Shown here in pieces: positions 18,901 through 27,403 of a stretch of DNA of 64,000 bases. Both the position numbers and the translations under genes were made by a program. The DNA lies in NCBI RefSeq assembly GCF_021354595.1, contig NZ_JADWYJ010000001.1, positions 845,446 to 909,445 of the forward strand, read 5' to 3'. Within the stretch, counting starts at the first letter, position 1, and every line of letters begins with the position of its first letter. The notes below the pieces were generated by a model that worked only from the letters and a program-made list of their open reading frames with translations, had not been told where the DNA came from and did no database searches. This DNA comes from Maribellus sp. CM-23. Its GTDB lineage: Bacteria; Bacteroidota; Bacteroidia; Bacteroidales; Prolixibacteraceae.

Positions 18901-19336
18901 TTTTACAGCATTTCTTCAGGGAGTCGCCGGAGTAAAAGGGCGCTTAGATGGTTACGTCGGGTATGCATTTAACAATTTAGGAACCATTCAGCAATGGCAG
19001 ATCGACGGTCGTTTTGATCCGGAGAATCCGGTTCGGTATCCTGATTATCCAAGGCTGGAAATTGTTACCAACAGTGGAACTCCCAATACCGTTCTTTCGG
19101 ATTTCTGGACTATTAATGCCTCTTATTTGCGTATAAAGAATTTACAAATCGGGTACTCTTTACCCAAAAGAATACTGGAGGCATCACGTATTGACAACCT
19201 GAGAATTTACTGCAGTGCAGAAAATCTATACTCATTTAACAATTACAGAAAAGGTTGGGATCCGGAAATCAACACAAATGGAAGCTACTACCCGATTCTG
19301 GCCACGTTTACATTAGGTGTTAATGTTAAGTTTTAA
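15950..19336 (+). CDS. susC: SusC/RagA-family TonB-dependent outer-membrane transporter with STN domain
   Basis: 1128 residues. The signal peptide ends near residue 43 (AMVYSQA). The STN (secretin/TonB N-terminal) domain is at about 46-118, a carboxypeptidase-regulatory-like domain at about 136-208 (VSGKVTDKAGMPLPGV), the TonB plug at about 215-335 (LEEVVAVGYGTEKR, GVTVIQRSG, IRVRGVGSFG, ILVDGIPG, ASSAAIYGARSANGVI), then the beta-barrel to the C-terminal Phe (LGVNVKF). The STN domain marks it as a signalling transporter for the FecR/ECF-sigma pair upstream. The start at 15950 gives a long, basic pre-hydrophobic segment; an internal Met at residue 22 is an alternative. It imports oligosaccharide together with the SusD lipoprotein encoded 27 bases downstream. 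Confidence 0.96.
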   Translation: MKKKCMTTFLHSRRVKKLFLTMKLTAILLLVGLMQVSAMVYSQATKFNFRAQNKQIVEVLKEIEESSNFRFLYIREQVDVERQVSLRVKDASVQEILDDIFAGQGISYKVMQDNLILLSQDNSSIELESIASQQQQTVSGKVTDKAGMPLPGVTVVIKGSTQGTVTDADGNYSLRNIPAEAILQFSFVGMGTQEIAVGSQTSINIVMEEGSIGLEEVVAVGYGTEKRVNVIGSVSQITSESLENRPVSSLSNAITGQMSGVTVIQRSGKPGFNDGEIRVRGVGSFGATPSALILVDGIPGSMNEINPNDIESISVLKDASSAAIYGARSANGVILITTKKGKEGKISVSYNGYYGTSKATEFPDLATSWEYAEMFNIANGTETYSAEDIAKYKSQSDPDNYPNTNFLKETFSRDGVQTGHDISITGGRKSNQYFLSFGYLDEKGLVENNYYKRYNIRLNLESELAPTLKLTTRVAGSLEEANEPTTTANRTPSGLEGIVIVADRYPAVYLGQASNGDFGGGPESAGTPVSWLASKGYYNRPTTKASVNSNLDWTPIKDLVISAVGGYNFTLNEGRHYRASQVLNPSLTLPLATLDQYKNNVVFKTMQFFAEYSKEINGHYLKALAGYSFEDETTENFNGTRINFPSNDYTVMSMGGVDNQEVYGNDIEWAIQSLFGRLKYHYNHKYLFEATVRHDGSSRFPEDQKYGTFPSLAVGWRVTEEDFLKEAAPWISNLKLKASWGILGNQNIGNYPYQSTLATGRNYPFGTGIANGAAYRTYKDPTIHWETTKTKDFGFESAVFDNKLSFNVTYFDRFTYDILYQPSSSVSSILGVGISETNTGEVKNTGWEFELGHNNSLGEFNYQIAGNFSIINNEVATLGLGNVEQPNGLIGNGSDLFIGYPMQMYYGYKSDGVFISEEDISDWADQTKITPNPEPGDIRYKDISGPDGVPDGVVDATYDRTYIGSRIPKYTFSLNLSAQFKQFDFTAFLQGVAGVKGRLDGYVGYAFNNLGTIQQWQIDGRFDPENPVRYPDYPRLEIVTNSGTPNTVLSDFWTINASYLRIKNLQIGYSLPKRILEASRIDNLRIYCSAENLYSFNNYRKGWDPEINTNGSYYPILATFTLGVNVKF

Positions 19337-19363
19337 TTCATTAATCTTCGAAAAATCATAAAG

Positions 19364-21016
19364 ATGAAAACATATAATAGAATTAAAAATACACTTAAGA
19401 GCTTCCTACTTATTTCAATACTTATAGGAATAAGCTCATGCGGTGACGAGTTGGAACAGTATCCTAAAGACCAGTTCGACAAGGCAAATTTCTGGACAAG
19501 TGAAGCCAACGCCATGATTGGTTTGGCAGGAGTTTATAGAGGAAACATAAACTATGGCACACAAGTTAATCCAAGCGATTGGTGGACCTACTGCGGACTG
19601 GTATTTCTGGAACATGCCACCGACAATGCTTTTGACAGAAGGGGAAAAAACGCAAACCAGAACCGTTTGACCAATGGAACTTTGTTAGCAAACAATGCAG
19701 TTATAGGTACATATTGGAGTGGCTCCTATGTGAGAATTGCCATTAGTAATGATTTTCTTGAAAATGTAGGGCGTGTTGAGATGGAGGATTCCAAGAAAAA
19801 CAGAATGATTGCAGAAGCAAGATTTATTCGGGCCTGTCAGTATTTTTACCTTTCCCAGTTCTGGGGTTCTGTACCATTGGTAACAAACACTTTAACACCT
19901 GATGAAGCAAATACGGTAACCAAAAATCCAAAATCAGAAATCGTTGCTTTTGTAATCAAAGAATTCAGCGAAGCTGCAGAAGATTTACCACGTTACAAGG
20001 ATATGCCGGCATCAGAGTTTGGCCGTGCTTCGAAACAGGCTGCCCTGGCATTTTTGGGCAGAATTTATCTGGCAGAAGGAAGATACTCTGAAGCAGCATC
20101 TGCATACAAGCAAATTATCGATTTTGGAGATAATATCATCGATCCTAACTATGCAACTATTTTCAATACAACCAATGAAACCAGTGCTGAAAATATATTT
20201 AGCGTGCAGTATTATGAAGGTTTGGCCGGAAACGCCCTGACACAACATGCACTTCCTGCAAATAAAGGAGGCTGGCATATTGTAAACCCGTTGGAAAGTT
20301 TGGCCAGCCAGTACGATTTCACAGATGGAACACCTTTTTCTTACGACGATCCCCGATTCAACTCTCATAATATGGCTGAAAACCGTGATCCACGTTTTGC
20401 AGCTACTTTCCTTTATGATGGGTGTGTTTTCGGCGGGAATGTTTATGATTGCCATCCTGATCATAGTTCTTCGGTTGACCAGCTAACTTATTCTAAGCAA
20501 GCAACCAGAACCGGTTACGGACTTCGTAAGTTTTTTGACGAAAATTTCTCCGGCGACTTATCTACCGGATACGGAGGTAATTTACCTATTATTCGTTATG
20601 CCGAAGTACTACTTAGCTACCTGGAGGCTGAACTTGAGGCAGGTGAACCAATAACACAGGATTTATTGGATATGACAATCAACAAAACCCGTGGAAGAGC
20701 TTCGGTACAAATGCCTGCAATTACGGAAACCGATGCGACTGCATTACGTCCGCTCCTTAGAAAAGAAAGAAGAATTGAACTGGCATTGGAAGGTATCCGC
20801 TACTGGGACCTGCTTCGCTGGGGAATCCTTGGAGAAACTATGCAGGGCGATTTCTGGGGAGCTTCATTTCCTGACGCAACTAATACGGGTAAGGTAGCAG
20901 ATCCTACAGGCCATAAAAGGTGGTGGGTTGACAATAAAGCATTCAGAACAGGACAAGATGAAGAGTGGCCTATTCCTGAGTCAGAAACCAATATCAATCC
21001 CGGCCTATTGAATTAA
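19364..21016 (+). CDS. susD: SusD/RagB-family glycan-binding outer-membrane lipoprotein
   Basis: 550 residues. The lipoprotein signal has lipobox GISSC (Cys about residue 27) and is followed by an acidic GDELEQYP stretch, favouring surface export. The SusD N-terminal region (FWTSEANAMIGLAGVYRG) contains TPR helices (RFIRACQYFYLSQFWGSVPLV), and the C-terminal RagB/SusD domain has LPIIRYAEVLLSYLEAELEAG, LLRKERRIELALEGIRYWDLLRWG and the closing EWPIPESETNINPGLLN. It caps the SusC barrel and binds the glycan. The 27-base spacing from susC indicates one transcript. Confidence 0.97.
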   Translation: MKTYNRIKNTLKSFLLISILIGISSCGDELEQYPKDQFDKANFWTSEANAMIGLAGVYRGNINYGTQVNPSDWWTYCGLVFLEHATDNAFDRRGKNANQNRLTNGTLLANNAVIGTYWSGSYVRIAISNDFLENVGRVEMEDSKKNRMIAEARFIRACQYFYLSQFWGSVPLVTNTLTPDEANTVTKNPKSEIVAFVIKEFSEAAEDLPRYKDMPASEFGRASKQAALAFLGRIYLAEGRYSEAASAYKQIIDFGDNIIDPNYATIFNTTNETSAENIFSVQYYEGLAGNALTQHALPANKGGWHIVNPLESLASQYDFTDGTPFSYDDPRFNSHNMAENRDPRFAATFLYDGCVFGGNVYDCHPDHSSSVDQLTYSKQATRTGYGLRKFFDENFSGDLSTGYGGNLPIIRYAEVLLSYLEAELEAGEPITQDLLDMTINKTRGRASVQMPAITETDATALRPLLRKERRIELALEGIRYWDLLRWGILGETMQGDFWGASFPDATNTGKVADPTGHKRWWVDNKAFRTGQDEEWPIPESETNINPGLLN

Positions 21017-21025
21017 CTTAAATAA

Positions 21026-21094
21026 GCAGTCATTTTAGTTATAAAAGTATTTTCTAAACCAACTAAACCTTTTCCTTTTGGCTAAAATGACTGC
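21026..21094 (+). promoter_or_regulatory. Long-loop inverted repeat between susD and the GH27 gene
   Basis: Perfect 13-bp inverted repeat GCAGTCATTTTAG (21026-21038) / CTAAAATGACTGC (21082-21094) around a 43-base A/C/T-rich loop. It sits 9 bases after the susD stop and 19 before the next ATG. It may attenuate transcription or protect the susCD part of the mRNA; no T-run follows. Confidence 0.5.
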
Positions 21095-21113
21095 ACTCCT
21101 TTAAATAATTACC

Positions 21114-22286
21114 ATGAAAAAAATAGCATTCATTATTCTGGTTATCATTTCACAGCAAGCTTTCTCTCAACAAAATAAAGAACTTGCACCTACTCCCCCA
21201 ATGGGATGGAACAGCTGGAACTGGTTTGGGAAATACGGAATCAACGAAGACATTATAAAAGAATGCATTGATGCGGTTGTAAACGAAGGGCTGCTCGATG
21301 CAGGTTATGAGTATTTTGTGATCGATGGTGGCTGGAGAGACACTCATCTTACCGAAAACGGGGAACTACTGGCAAATCCTGACAGATTTCCTCATGGGAT
21401 AAAAGCGCTGGCAGATTATGCACACTCTAGAGGCTTGAAATTCGGACTACATACCGTACCAGGCACACACGATTGCGGAGGTGATGCAGTTGGAGGATAT
21501 GGGCACGAAGAGGTGCAGATTCAGCAATTTGTTGACTGGGGTCTCGATTTTGTAAAACTGGATAAATGTAAATATGCCGATGGTTGGAATGAAGAACTTC
21601 TAAAACAAACCTATCAAAAATGGCAAAATCTTCTTGCGAAGTCGGGCAGAGATATCGTACTAAGTATTAGTGCTTATCTTTGGCGCGACTGGTATCCGGA
21701 AGTAGGACAAATGGCACGAACAACAGGCGACATAAAAGCCCGTGTTTCGAAAGGAGCTGTTTTTGACGGCATTCCGCTGAGTGTTATGGGAGTTTCAGAA
21801 ACAAACAACAAATCAGCTGAATTTGCAGGAAATGGTTACTGGAACGATCCGGATATGCTGGCAACAGGCGAGCAAGGTCTCACCATAGAGGAACAAAAAG
21901 TGCATTTCGCGTTATGGTGCATCATGTCATCTCCGCTGATACTTGGGAATGATCCACGTAATATGACGCCGGAAGAAAAAGCAATTATTACAAACGAACT
22001 TGCAATTTCTGTTAACCAGGATCCAACGGAACAGGGATGTTTGATAAAAAAAGAAGGCCAGGCAGAAGTGTGGATGAAAAAATTAAAAAATGGCAACCGC
22101 GCTATTCTGTTACTTAACCGCGATCCAGAAAAAGTCCAAACTATTGAGGCCACTTTCCCGATGCTTGGACTAAAAGGGAAAAGAAAAATCACAGATGTCT
22201 ATCAAGAAAAAAGTTTAGGCAAGAAATCTGAAACAATTAAAGAAGAAATTCAACCACAATCCGGATTATTTCTTCTGGTTGACTAG
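21114..22286 (+). CDS. GH27 alpha-galactosidase (secreted)
   Basis: 390 residues with a signal peptide (cleavage near AFSQQ, residue 19). GH27 hallmarks are APTPPMGWNSWNWFGKYGIN, YFVIDGGWRD, FGLHTVPGTHDCGG, the nucleophile D150 in DFVKLDKCKYAD, and the acid/base D247 in GYWNDPDMLATG. A short beta-sandwich domain ends the protein. It is a retaining enzyme removing terminal alpha-galactose (some GH27 members act on alpha-GalNAc). It is probably co-transcribed with susCD. The intact catalytic core makes the family call secure; the exact linkage is not readable. Confidence 0.95.
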   Translation: MKKIAFIILVIISQQAFSQQNKELAPTPPMGWNSWNWFGKYGINEDIIKECIDAVVNEGLLDAGYEYFVIDGGWRDTHLTENGELLANPDRFPHGIKALADYAHSRGLKFGLHTVPGTHDCGGDAVGGYGHEEVQIQQFVDWGLDFVKLDKCKYADGWNEELLKQTYQKWQNLLAKSGRDIVLSISAYLWRDWYPEVGQMARTTGDIKARVSKGAVFDGIPLSVMGVSETNNKSAEFAGNGYWNDPDMLATGEQGLTIEEQKVHFALWCIMSSPLILGNDPRNMTPEEKAIITNELAISVNQDPTEQGCLIKKEGQAEVWMKKLKNGNRAILLLNRDPEKVQTIEATFPMLGLKGKRKITDVYQEKSLGKKSETIKEEIQPQSGLFLLVD

Positions 22287-22340
22287 AAAAAGCCAACCTG
22301 GCTTTGATCTAATAACAGGGAAAACCAGGAAAATAGTTAT

Positions 22341-22361
22341 GTCCCTCCAAAAATGAGGGAC
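22341..22361 (+). terminator. Hairpin after the GH27 gene
   Basis: GTCCCTC (22341-22347) pairs with GAGGGAC (22355-22361) across a 7-base loop, followed by AGGTTTTTC. This is a plausible weak terminator or processing hairpin before the PhoD-like gene. Confidence 0.5.
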
Positions 22362-22410
22362 AGGTTTTTCAAATATTGACTATACCTATTTAACGAATAA
22401 ACAAACCGTT

Positions 22411-24894
22411 ATGAAATTTACAATGCTTACAATTTTATCATTCCTGTTAGTATTCACCTCATGTACAAAAAATCAGAATTTTCTGGCCGACTTCGATAAT
22501 ACGCACGATCGTGTTTGGGTAGGGAAAGACTTTTGGGCTGTCCCTCTGGAGGACTGGAAAGTTGAAAACGGAGAACTGCATTGCATTGGATCGGTTCCAC
22601 ATTCGAGGGTGAATCTGCTTACTCATTTGATATCTCCTGGTGCAGGAGATTTTGAGGTATCTGTAGAAATCAATCTTGAAGACAAAGGGAACAACCTGGG
22701 ATCGGCAGGTCTTTTAGTGGGTTTGAACGACAAGGAAGATATGGATGTCAGGGCTCTGTGTTATTTTGGCAAAGGAATAAACGCGGGCATCAGTCTCAAG
22801 GGATTTGCCTTTTTAAATGAAGAAAGGGCCGAACTACCTGAAGACTTTGATTTTTCAGTAGTATCCATAACTGTTTCAGGAAACGACAATCATTTAAAAA
22901 TGAAAGTCACCGACAAGAACGGAAAGTCTCCTGAAGTGCTGTCTTCGAATATTGAAGAGATAGAAGGATTAGTAGCAGTTGCCAACAATATCGTCCTTGG
23001 AGGAGATGAAAAGCCGGGTAATTCCCATTTTAGCTTTGATAATCTAAAACTTTCCGGTTCAAAAGTTATAGAGAAACAAGAAAACGCATTTGGTCCAATA
23101 TTGTGGACCATGCATACTCTTAGTAAAGGAACGGTAAAAATGATGGCACTTTTACCTCCGGTCGGCAAAGACGATAATCAGGAAGTCTCGCTTCAACTGA
23201 ATGAAAACGGAACCTGGAATACTGTTGCCACCGAGCAGATTGAGCCCGATTCGCGCACTGCAGTATTCAAATTGGAAAACTGGGATGAATCGAAAGACGT
23301 GGATTACAGGGTTGAATACATTGAAAAAGGAAAAGACGGAACAGAAACAACCAATTACTATGACGGGACCATCCGCAAAGATCCGGTTGACCGTCCGTTG
23401 AAATTTGGAGGACTAACCTGTCAGTTTCATTTTGGTTTTCCGTACACACCGCTCGTAAAAAATCTAAAAACGCTGGAACCTGATATTCTTTATTTCTCTG
23501 GCGACCAGATCTACGAAGGGAACGGAGGATATCCGATCAGAAGAGAACCTGTTGATGTTTCCATTTTAAGCTATCTCGGAAAATATTACATGTTTGGATG
23601 GGCATTTGGAGATTTAATGCGTGATGTACCAACCATTTGCACTCCTGACGACCACGATGTTTTTCACGGCAACCTTTGGGGAGAAAGTGGAATTGCCAAA
23701 CCAAACGGTGCGGGAAGTTCCGATACGCGTGGCTTTATCCAGTCGGTTGAAATGGTAAACGCCGTTAATCGCACCCAGTGTGGGCAGTTACCTGACCCTA
23801 ATGATCCCACACCCATTGAGCAGGGAATGAGCGTATGGTACACCGATCTAACTTACGGAAGAATTAGTTTTGCGATCATCAGCGATCGCATTTTCAAAAC
23901 CGGACCCGAAGCAGTGTCAGACTGGCCGGGTCGCCACGACCATATGAAAGAACCGCGCAAAGATTTATCGTTTCTTGACAAACCGGGAGTAACGATAATT
24001 GGCGAACGACAAACAAAATTCCTGAACGACTGGCTAATTGACTGGAAAGGAGCAGATATGAAGGTACTTCTTTCACAAACCGTTTTTGCAAACGTTGCGA
24101 CACACCATGGTGGTCTTGAAGAATATTTATACGGAGATCTCGATTCGGGAGGATGGCCCAAATCTGGTCGCGACACGGTTATACGTCTGATGCGAAAAGT
24201 CGCTGCTTTTCATATTAATGGCGATCAGCATGTTCCTTCGCTGGTGCAATACGGACTTCAAAACTACCGTGATGCCGGATGGAGTTATTGCACGCCTGCT
24301 ATTGCAGTAATGTACCTGCGCTGGTTTTTACCCGACGAGCTGGGTAGGCCGGTTCTTGATCGACCGGAACATAATTATCCCAATACAGGCAAATATGAAG
24401 ATGCTTTTGGAAACAAAAACTACGTGTATGCCATTGGCAATCCCGGAAAAATTACAGTTGATAAAAATAGCCGTTACAGCCATGCTCAGATCCGTTCATC
24501 CGGTTTTGGAATGGTTACTTTCGATCAAACTGAACGAACGATCTTGCTTGATGCATGGCGTTTCAAAGCCGATGTGGAAGATCCCAATCCTATACGCGAC
24601 CAATTTCCCGGTTGGCCATTCAAAATTTCGCAGTTCGATAATCTGGGCCAGGGCGCTTTTAATGTGCTGCCTCAATTCACGCTGTCTCAACCCGACCAGT
24701 TAATGCAAATATGGAATCAGAAAACAGGTGAGCTGGAGCAGATATTTCGCTTAAAAGGTAATAGCGTACAACCAAAATTATTTGAGGGAGGTACGTTCAA
24801 AATTATCTTTGGTGAAGATGGTAAGCAAAAGGAACTTAGTGGTCTAAAAACTCAAAAAGAAGAAAACAAAGAGCAAATTGCAGTAGAAATATAG
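22411..24894 (+). CDS. Lipoprotein with N-terminal LamG-like domain and PhoD-like metallophosphoesterase
   Basis: 827 residues. The lipoprotein signal has Cys about 18 (VFTSC). Residues about 25-215 form a jelly-roll/LamG-like region (FWAVPLEDWKVENGELHCIG, SRVNLLTHLI), and a beta-sandwich follows. The PhoD-like metallophosphatase domain covers about 330-770, with metal-binding motifs YFSGDQIYE (about 362), TPDDHDVFHGN (about 411), and NGDQHVPSL (about 600). PhoD enzymes hydrolyse phosphomonoesters or diesters with Ca/Fe. Its place among glycosidases suggests removal of a phosphate-bearing substituent from the glycan or its lipid anchor; that is inference. It is shielded from the preceding gene by a weak hairpin. 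Confidence 0.88.
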   Translation: MKFTMLTILSFLLVFTSCTKNQNFLADFDNTHDRVWVGKDFWAVPLEDWKVENGELHCIGSVPHSRVNLLTHLISPGAGDFEVSVEINLEDKGNNLGSAGLLVGLNDKEDMDVRALCYFGKGINAGISLKGFAFLNEERAELPEDFDFSVVSITVSGNDNHLKMKVTDKNGKSPEVLSSNIEEIEGLVAVANNIVLGGDEKPGNSHFSFDNLKLSGSKVIEKQENAFGPILWTMHTLSKGTVKMMALLPPVGKDDNQEVSLQLNENGTWNTVATEQIEPDSRTAVFKLENWDESKDVDYRVEYIEKGKDGTETTNYYDGTIRKDPVDRPLKFGGLTCQFHFGFPYTPLVKNLKTLEPDILYFSGDQIYEGNGGYPIRREPVDVSILSYLGKYYMFGWAFGDLMRDVPTICTPDDHDVFHGNLWGESGIAKPNGAGSSDTRGFIQSVEMVNAVNRTQCGQLPDPNDPTPIEQGMSVWYTDLTYGRISFAIISDRIFKTGPEAVSDWPGRHDHMKEPRKDLSFLDKPGVTIIGERQTKFLNDWLIDWKGADMKVLLSQTVFANVATHHGGLEEYLYGDLDSGGWPKSGRDTVIRLMRKVAAFHINGDQHVPSLVQYGLQNYRDAGWSYCTPAIAVMYLRWFLPDELGRPVLDRPEHNYPNTGKYEDAFGNKNYVYAIGNPGKITVDKNSRYSHAQIRSSGFGMVTFDQTERTILLDAWRFKADVEDPNPIRDQFPGWPFKISQFDNLGQGAFNVLPQFTLSQPDQLMQIWNQKTGELEQIFRLKGNSVQPKLFEGGTFKIIFGEDGKQKELSGLKTQKEENKEQIAVEI

Positions 24895-24945
24895 GTTGCA
24901 ATTAAGTCAGTTGCAAATATTAGTTGAGGTTAACTCAATTAGGCA

Positions 24946-24976
24946 AAATACCCGGGGACAGAATACCCGGGTATTT
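24946..24976. terminator. Bidirectional terminator between the PhoD-like and DUF1080 genes
   Basis: Perfect 11-bp stem AAATACCCGGG (24946-24956) / CCCGGGTATTT (24966-24976) with a 9-base loop, flanked by A-rich and T-rich runs. It separates the convergent units. Confidence 0.8.
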
Positions 24977-25011
24977 CTATTTTTAAAATCTCTTTAAAAA
25001 CCGCTTTTGGA

Positions 25012-25713
25012 TCAGGGTAGTTCAAGAATTTTCAGATTTCGGAAATGAATTTCGGCGCCTTCAGATTCCAGGCAGATGTATCCTTCTGTTTTGGAAGATT
25101 TGCTGATTCCGTTTACAAACTTTCCGTTTACCGAAAGCTTGATGGTTCCATCTACACAAACCACGTCGTAAACATTCCATTCTCCTTTGCCTTTGCAACG
25201 GTTCTCAATGGATTTGCTCCGTTCGCCACGCGGATTATCCGGCACTGTTTTAACTCCGCCAACACCAAACAGCTCTCCGTGCACATAGGCAATCGGCGGC
25301 TCTTTACCATCTCTTGTGTTGAGTTTCACCCAATCAAGTTCCAGCATTTGAACCTCCACTCCGTTGGGCAGACGGTTGGTTTCATCGGCGTTGGCGTCAC
25401 TCCACACAAACGTTCCCGAATTTCCACCCGCTTCCATGTGTCTCCACTCAATGTGCATCATGAAGTTGCGGTATTTCTTTGCCGACCGGATCACCCCGAT
25501 AGGCTGTCCTTTGCAAATCAGTTCCTCGCCATTCTTCTTCCACGTTTCAGTCAGCGTGTTTACCTGAATCCATTCAATGGCTTCGCCTTTGGCTTTTTGT
25601 CCATCCACCACTTTTCCCCATGGTACAACTTCACCAAACGTAAATAGTTTTTCCTGTGCTTGGGCCGAGAAAACGGCCATGATCAGAACCAAAACAACAA
25701 TTGTATGCTTCAT
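25012..25713 (-). CDS. Secreted DUF1080 protein (3-keto-disaccharide hydrolase-like)
   Basis: 233 residues with a cleavable signal ([11 protein letters not shown]). The rest is a DUF1080 jelly-roll: [87 protein letters not shown]1080 members include enzymes that cleave 3-keto-glycosides, and many others are uncharacterised. It lies 23 bases downstream of a Tat-exported Gfo/Idh/MocA oxidoreductase, an operon that fits oxidation of a sugar at C3 followed by glycosidic cleavage. The family call is strong; the reaction is inferred. Confidence 0.88.
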   Translation of the reverse strand: MKHTIVVLVLIMAVFSAQAQEKLFTFGEVVPWGKVVDGQKAKGEAIEWIQVNTLTETWKKNGEELICKGQPIGVIRSAKKYRNFMMHIEWRHMEAGGNSGTFVWSDANADETNRLPNGVEVQMLELDWVKLNTRDGKEPPIAYVHGELFGVGGVKTVPDNPRGERSKSIENRCKGKGEWNVYDVVCVDGTIKLSVNGKFVNGISKSSKTEGYICLESEGAEIHFRNLKILELP

Positions 25714-25736
25714 TTCTTTTATTTTTGAATTCTGAA

Positions 25737-27077
25737 CTAACTCAATTTATTTGCCTCGCCTGCCAGCGGAACTTCACTGTTGATTTCTGCCTCCGGACCA
25801 AAAGCATACGTTTTAGGTCCCAGGTAAAGATCCGAGTTCATCACCTCGTCCCAGGTAACCTCTTTACCGGTATAGGCAGCAATGCGCCCCATAATGGCAG
25901 TAATGGTTGAATTCACCTGAGCTTCAGCATCGTTTACTGCTTTGCCGGTACGTATGGCTGTTACCAGGTTAATGTGTTCCTGCACAAAAGGATTGGTCAC
26001 TTTCCATTTCGGATCGGTAACGCCTTCTTCCCACTTCGGATAAGACCAAACTTCATTGCCCTGTGTGTCAAGAATATGCCCCGAAGCAATGGCAATACCT
26101 TTGGTGCCGACAATTCGTTCCACTTTCCCATTGGTACAACCGTTTATTTGCCGCGATGCACAGTGTGTGCGCATTCCGTTTTCATATTCATATTCGATGC
26201 TGAAAAAATCATACAAATCGCCGGTTAACCGCCGTTGTCTTCCGCCGTAGCCAATTGCTTTTTTCGGGTTTTCGCCCAGGAACCAGTTCATTACATCAAT
26301 TTCGTGAATAAACTGCTCGGCAATATGGTCGCCCGAAAGCCAGCAATGATTGACCCAATTACGCAGCATAAACTCCATGTCCGTCCACTCGGGTTGACGC
26401 CTGCGGTGCCAAAGCGCGCCACCGTTGCGAATAATGTTGGCACCGACGATTTCGCCGATATCGCCATTCTTCACTTTCAAAGCCGTGGTCATGTAATCTT
26501 TCTGAACCCGTCGAATTGTACCGCTCACCATCGAAAGTCCCAAAGCTTCTGCTTTTTTGGAAGAAGCCAGCACCGACCGCGCGCCCACCGGATCAACCGC
26601 ACATGGTTTTTCCATAAAAACATGCTTCCGTGCATTGATGGCAGCCTCTACATGAACAGGACGAAAATGAGGAGGTGTACATAACAGCACCAAATCCACT
26701 CCCGAATCGATCACTTTCTGGTAAGCATCAAATCCGAGGAAACAATTTTCATCGGCGATCTCTACTCCACGTTCCTTTTTGAGCTGCTCGCGGCAGTTGT
26801 CAATTTTATCCTGAAACACATCTCCCAGGGCAACAATCTGCAGGTTTGGGCCGGCATCCAGAAAATTGATAACCGCTCCGGTCCCGCGTCCTCCGCAACC
26901 AACCAAACCGGCTTTCAGCACTTTCCCGTCGGGCGCCTGCTCAAGAAGGTCAGGCACAATATCTTCACTTTTCTTTGTTTTTTCAGAGGAACAGGCTACC
27001 AGAACAGTTGCCATTCCGAGCGTTCCAACCGTTGCTTTGGTCAGAAAGCTTCTTCTATCGAGATCTTTTACAGACAT
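25737..27077 (-). CDS. Gfo/Idh/MocA-family oxidoreductase with Tat lipoprotein signal
   Basis: 446 residues. The N-terminus [20 protein letters not shown] is a Tat signal ending in a lipobox-like VLVAC (Cys about 29), so a folded, cofactor-loaded enzyme is probably exported and anchored. The Rossmann domain has [17 protein letters not shown] and [11 protein letters not shown] (the family's EKP motif); the substrate domain follows, with [22 protein letters not shown] holding catalytic His/Asp candidates. It uses NAD(P), likely bound tightly, to oxidise a sugar. Its DUF1080 partner is 23 bases downstream. Being the only oxidoreductase paired with DUF1080 here makes it the likely 3-dehydrogenase. 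Confidence 0.9.
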   Translation of the reverse strand: MSVKDLDRRSFLTKATVGTLGMATVLVACSSEKTKKSEDIVPDLLEQAPDGKVLKAGLVGCGGRGTGAVINFLDAGPNLQIVALGDVFQDKIDNCREQLKKERGVEIADENCFLGFDAYQKVIDSGVDLVLLCTPPHFRPVHVEAAINARKHVFMEKPCAVDPVGARSVLASSKKAEALGLSMVSGTIRRVQKDYMTTALKVKNGDIGEIVGANIIRNGGALWHRRRQPEWTDMEFMLRNWVNHCWLSGDHIAEQFIHEIDVMNWFLGENPKKAIGYGGRQRRLTGDLYDFFSIEYEYENGMRTHCASRQINGCTNGKVERIVGTKGIAIASGHILDTQGNEVWSYPKWEEGVTDPKWKVTNPFVQEHINLVTAIRTGKAVNDAEAQVNSTITAIMGRIAAYTGKEVTWDEVMNSDLYLGPKTYAFGPEAEINSEVPLAGEANKLS

Positions 27078-27403
27078 AGTTAATTTTATTGGGTTCAGAC
27101 TGACGAATTTAGCATAAATGTTGCAGATTCCTAAAACCCCGAAAGGTTTTTAGTCTCAATTCTTTATTGTTAAATAGATTTTATTAAATGTATATAAGAA
27201 TCCGGACAGAAGTTGTTCTCTCTGCAAAAATTTGGATAAAACTGCTTCCCACTTTTTAAAATAAATCACTTTCATGTTCGTCTTCTTTTTTATTAAACCC
27301 GTAACATCTAATTTGGAGCACTAATAACTCAGACAATACCTTGCCTGGAAAAATTCTGAATATACTGGGCAGTTGCTTCGGAAACCTTAACTCTGAAAAA
27401 TAA
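27078..27403. promoter_or_regulatory. Divergent intergenic region between Gfo/Idh and the GH76-like gene
   Basis: About 325 AT-rich bases that must hold both promoters. I see a small hairpin (CTAAAACC 27131-27138 with GGTTTT at 27145-27150) but no exact TAnnTTTG element on either strand. Use of the PUL's ECF sigma or the AraC-type hybrid regulator is possible. The 180-residue frame running back from the GH76-like gene is a shadow. Confidence 0.4.
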
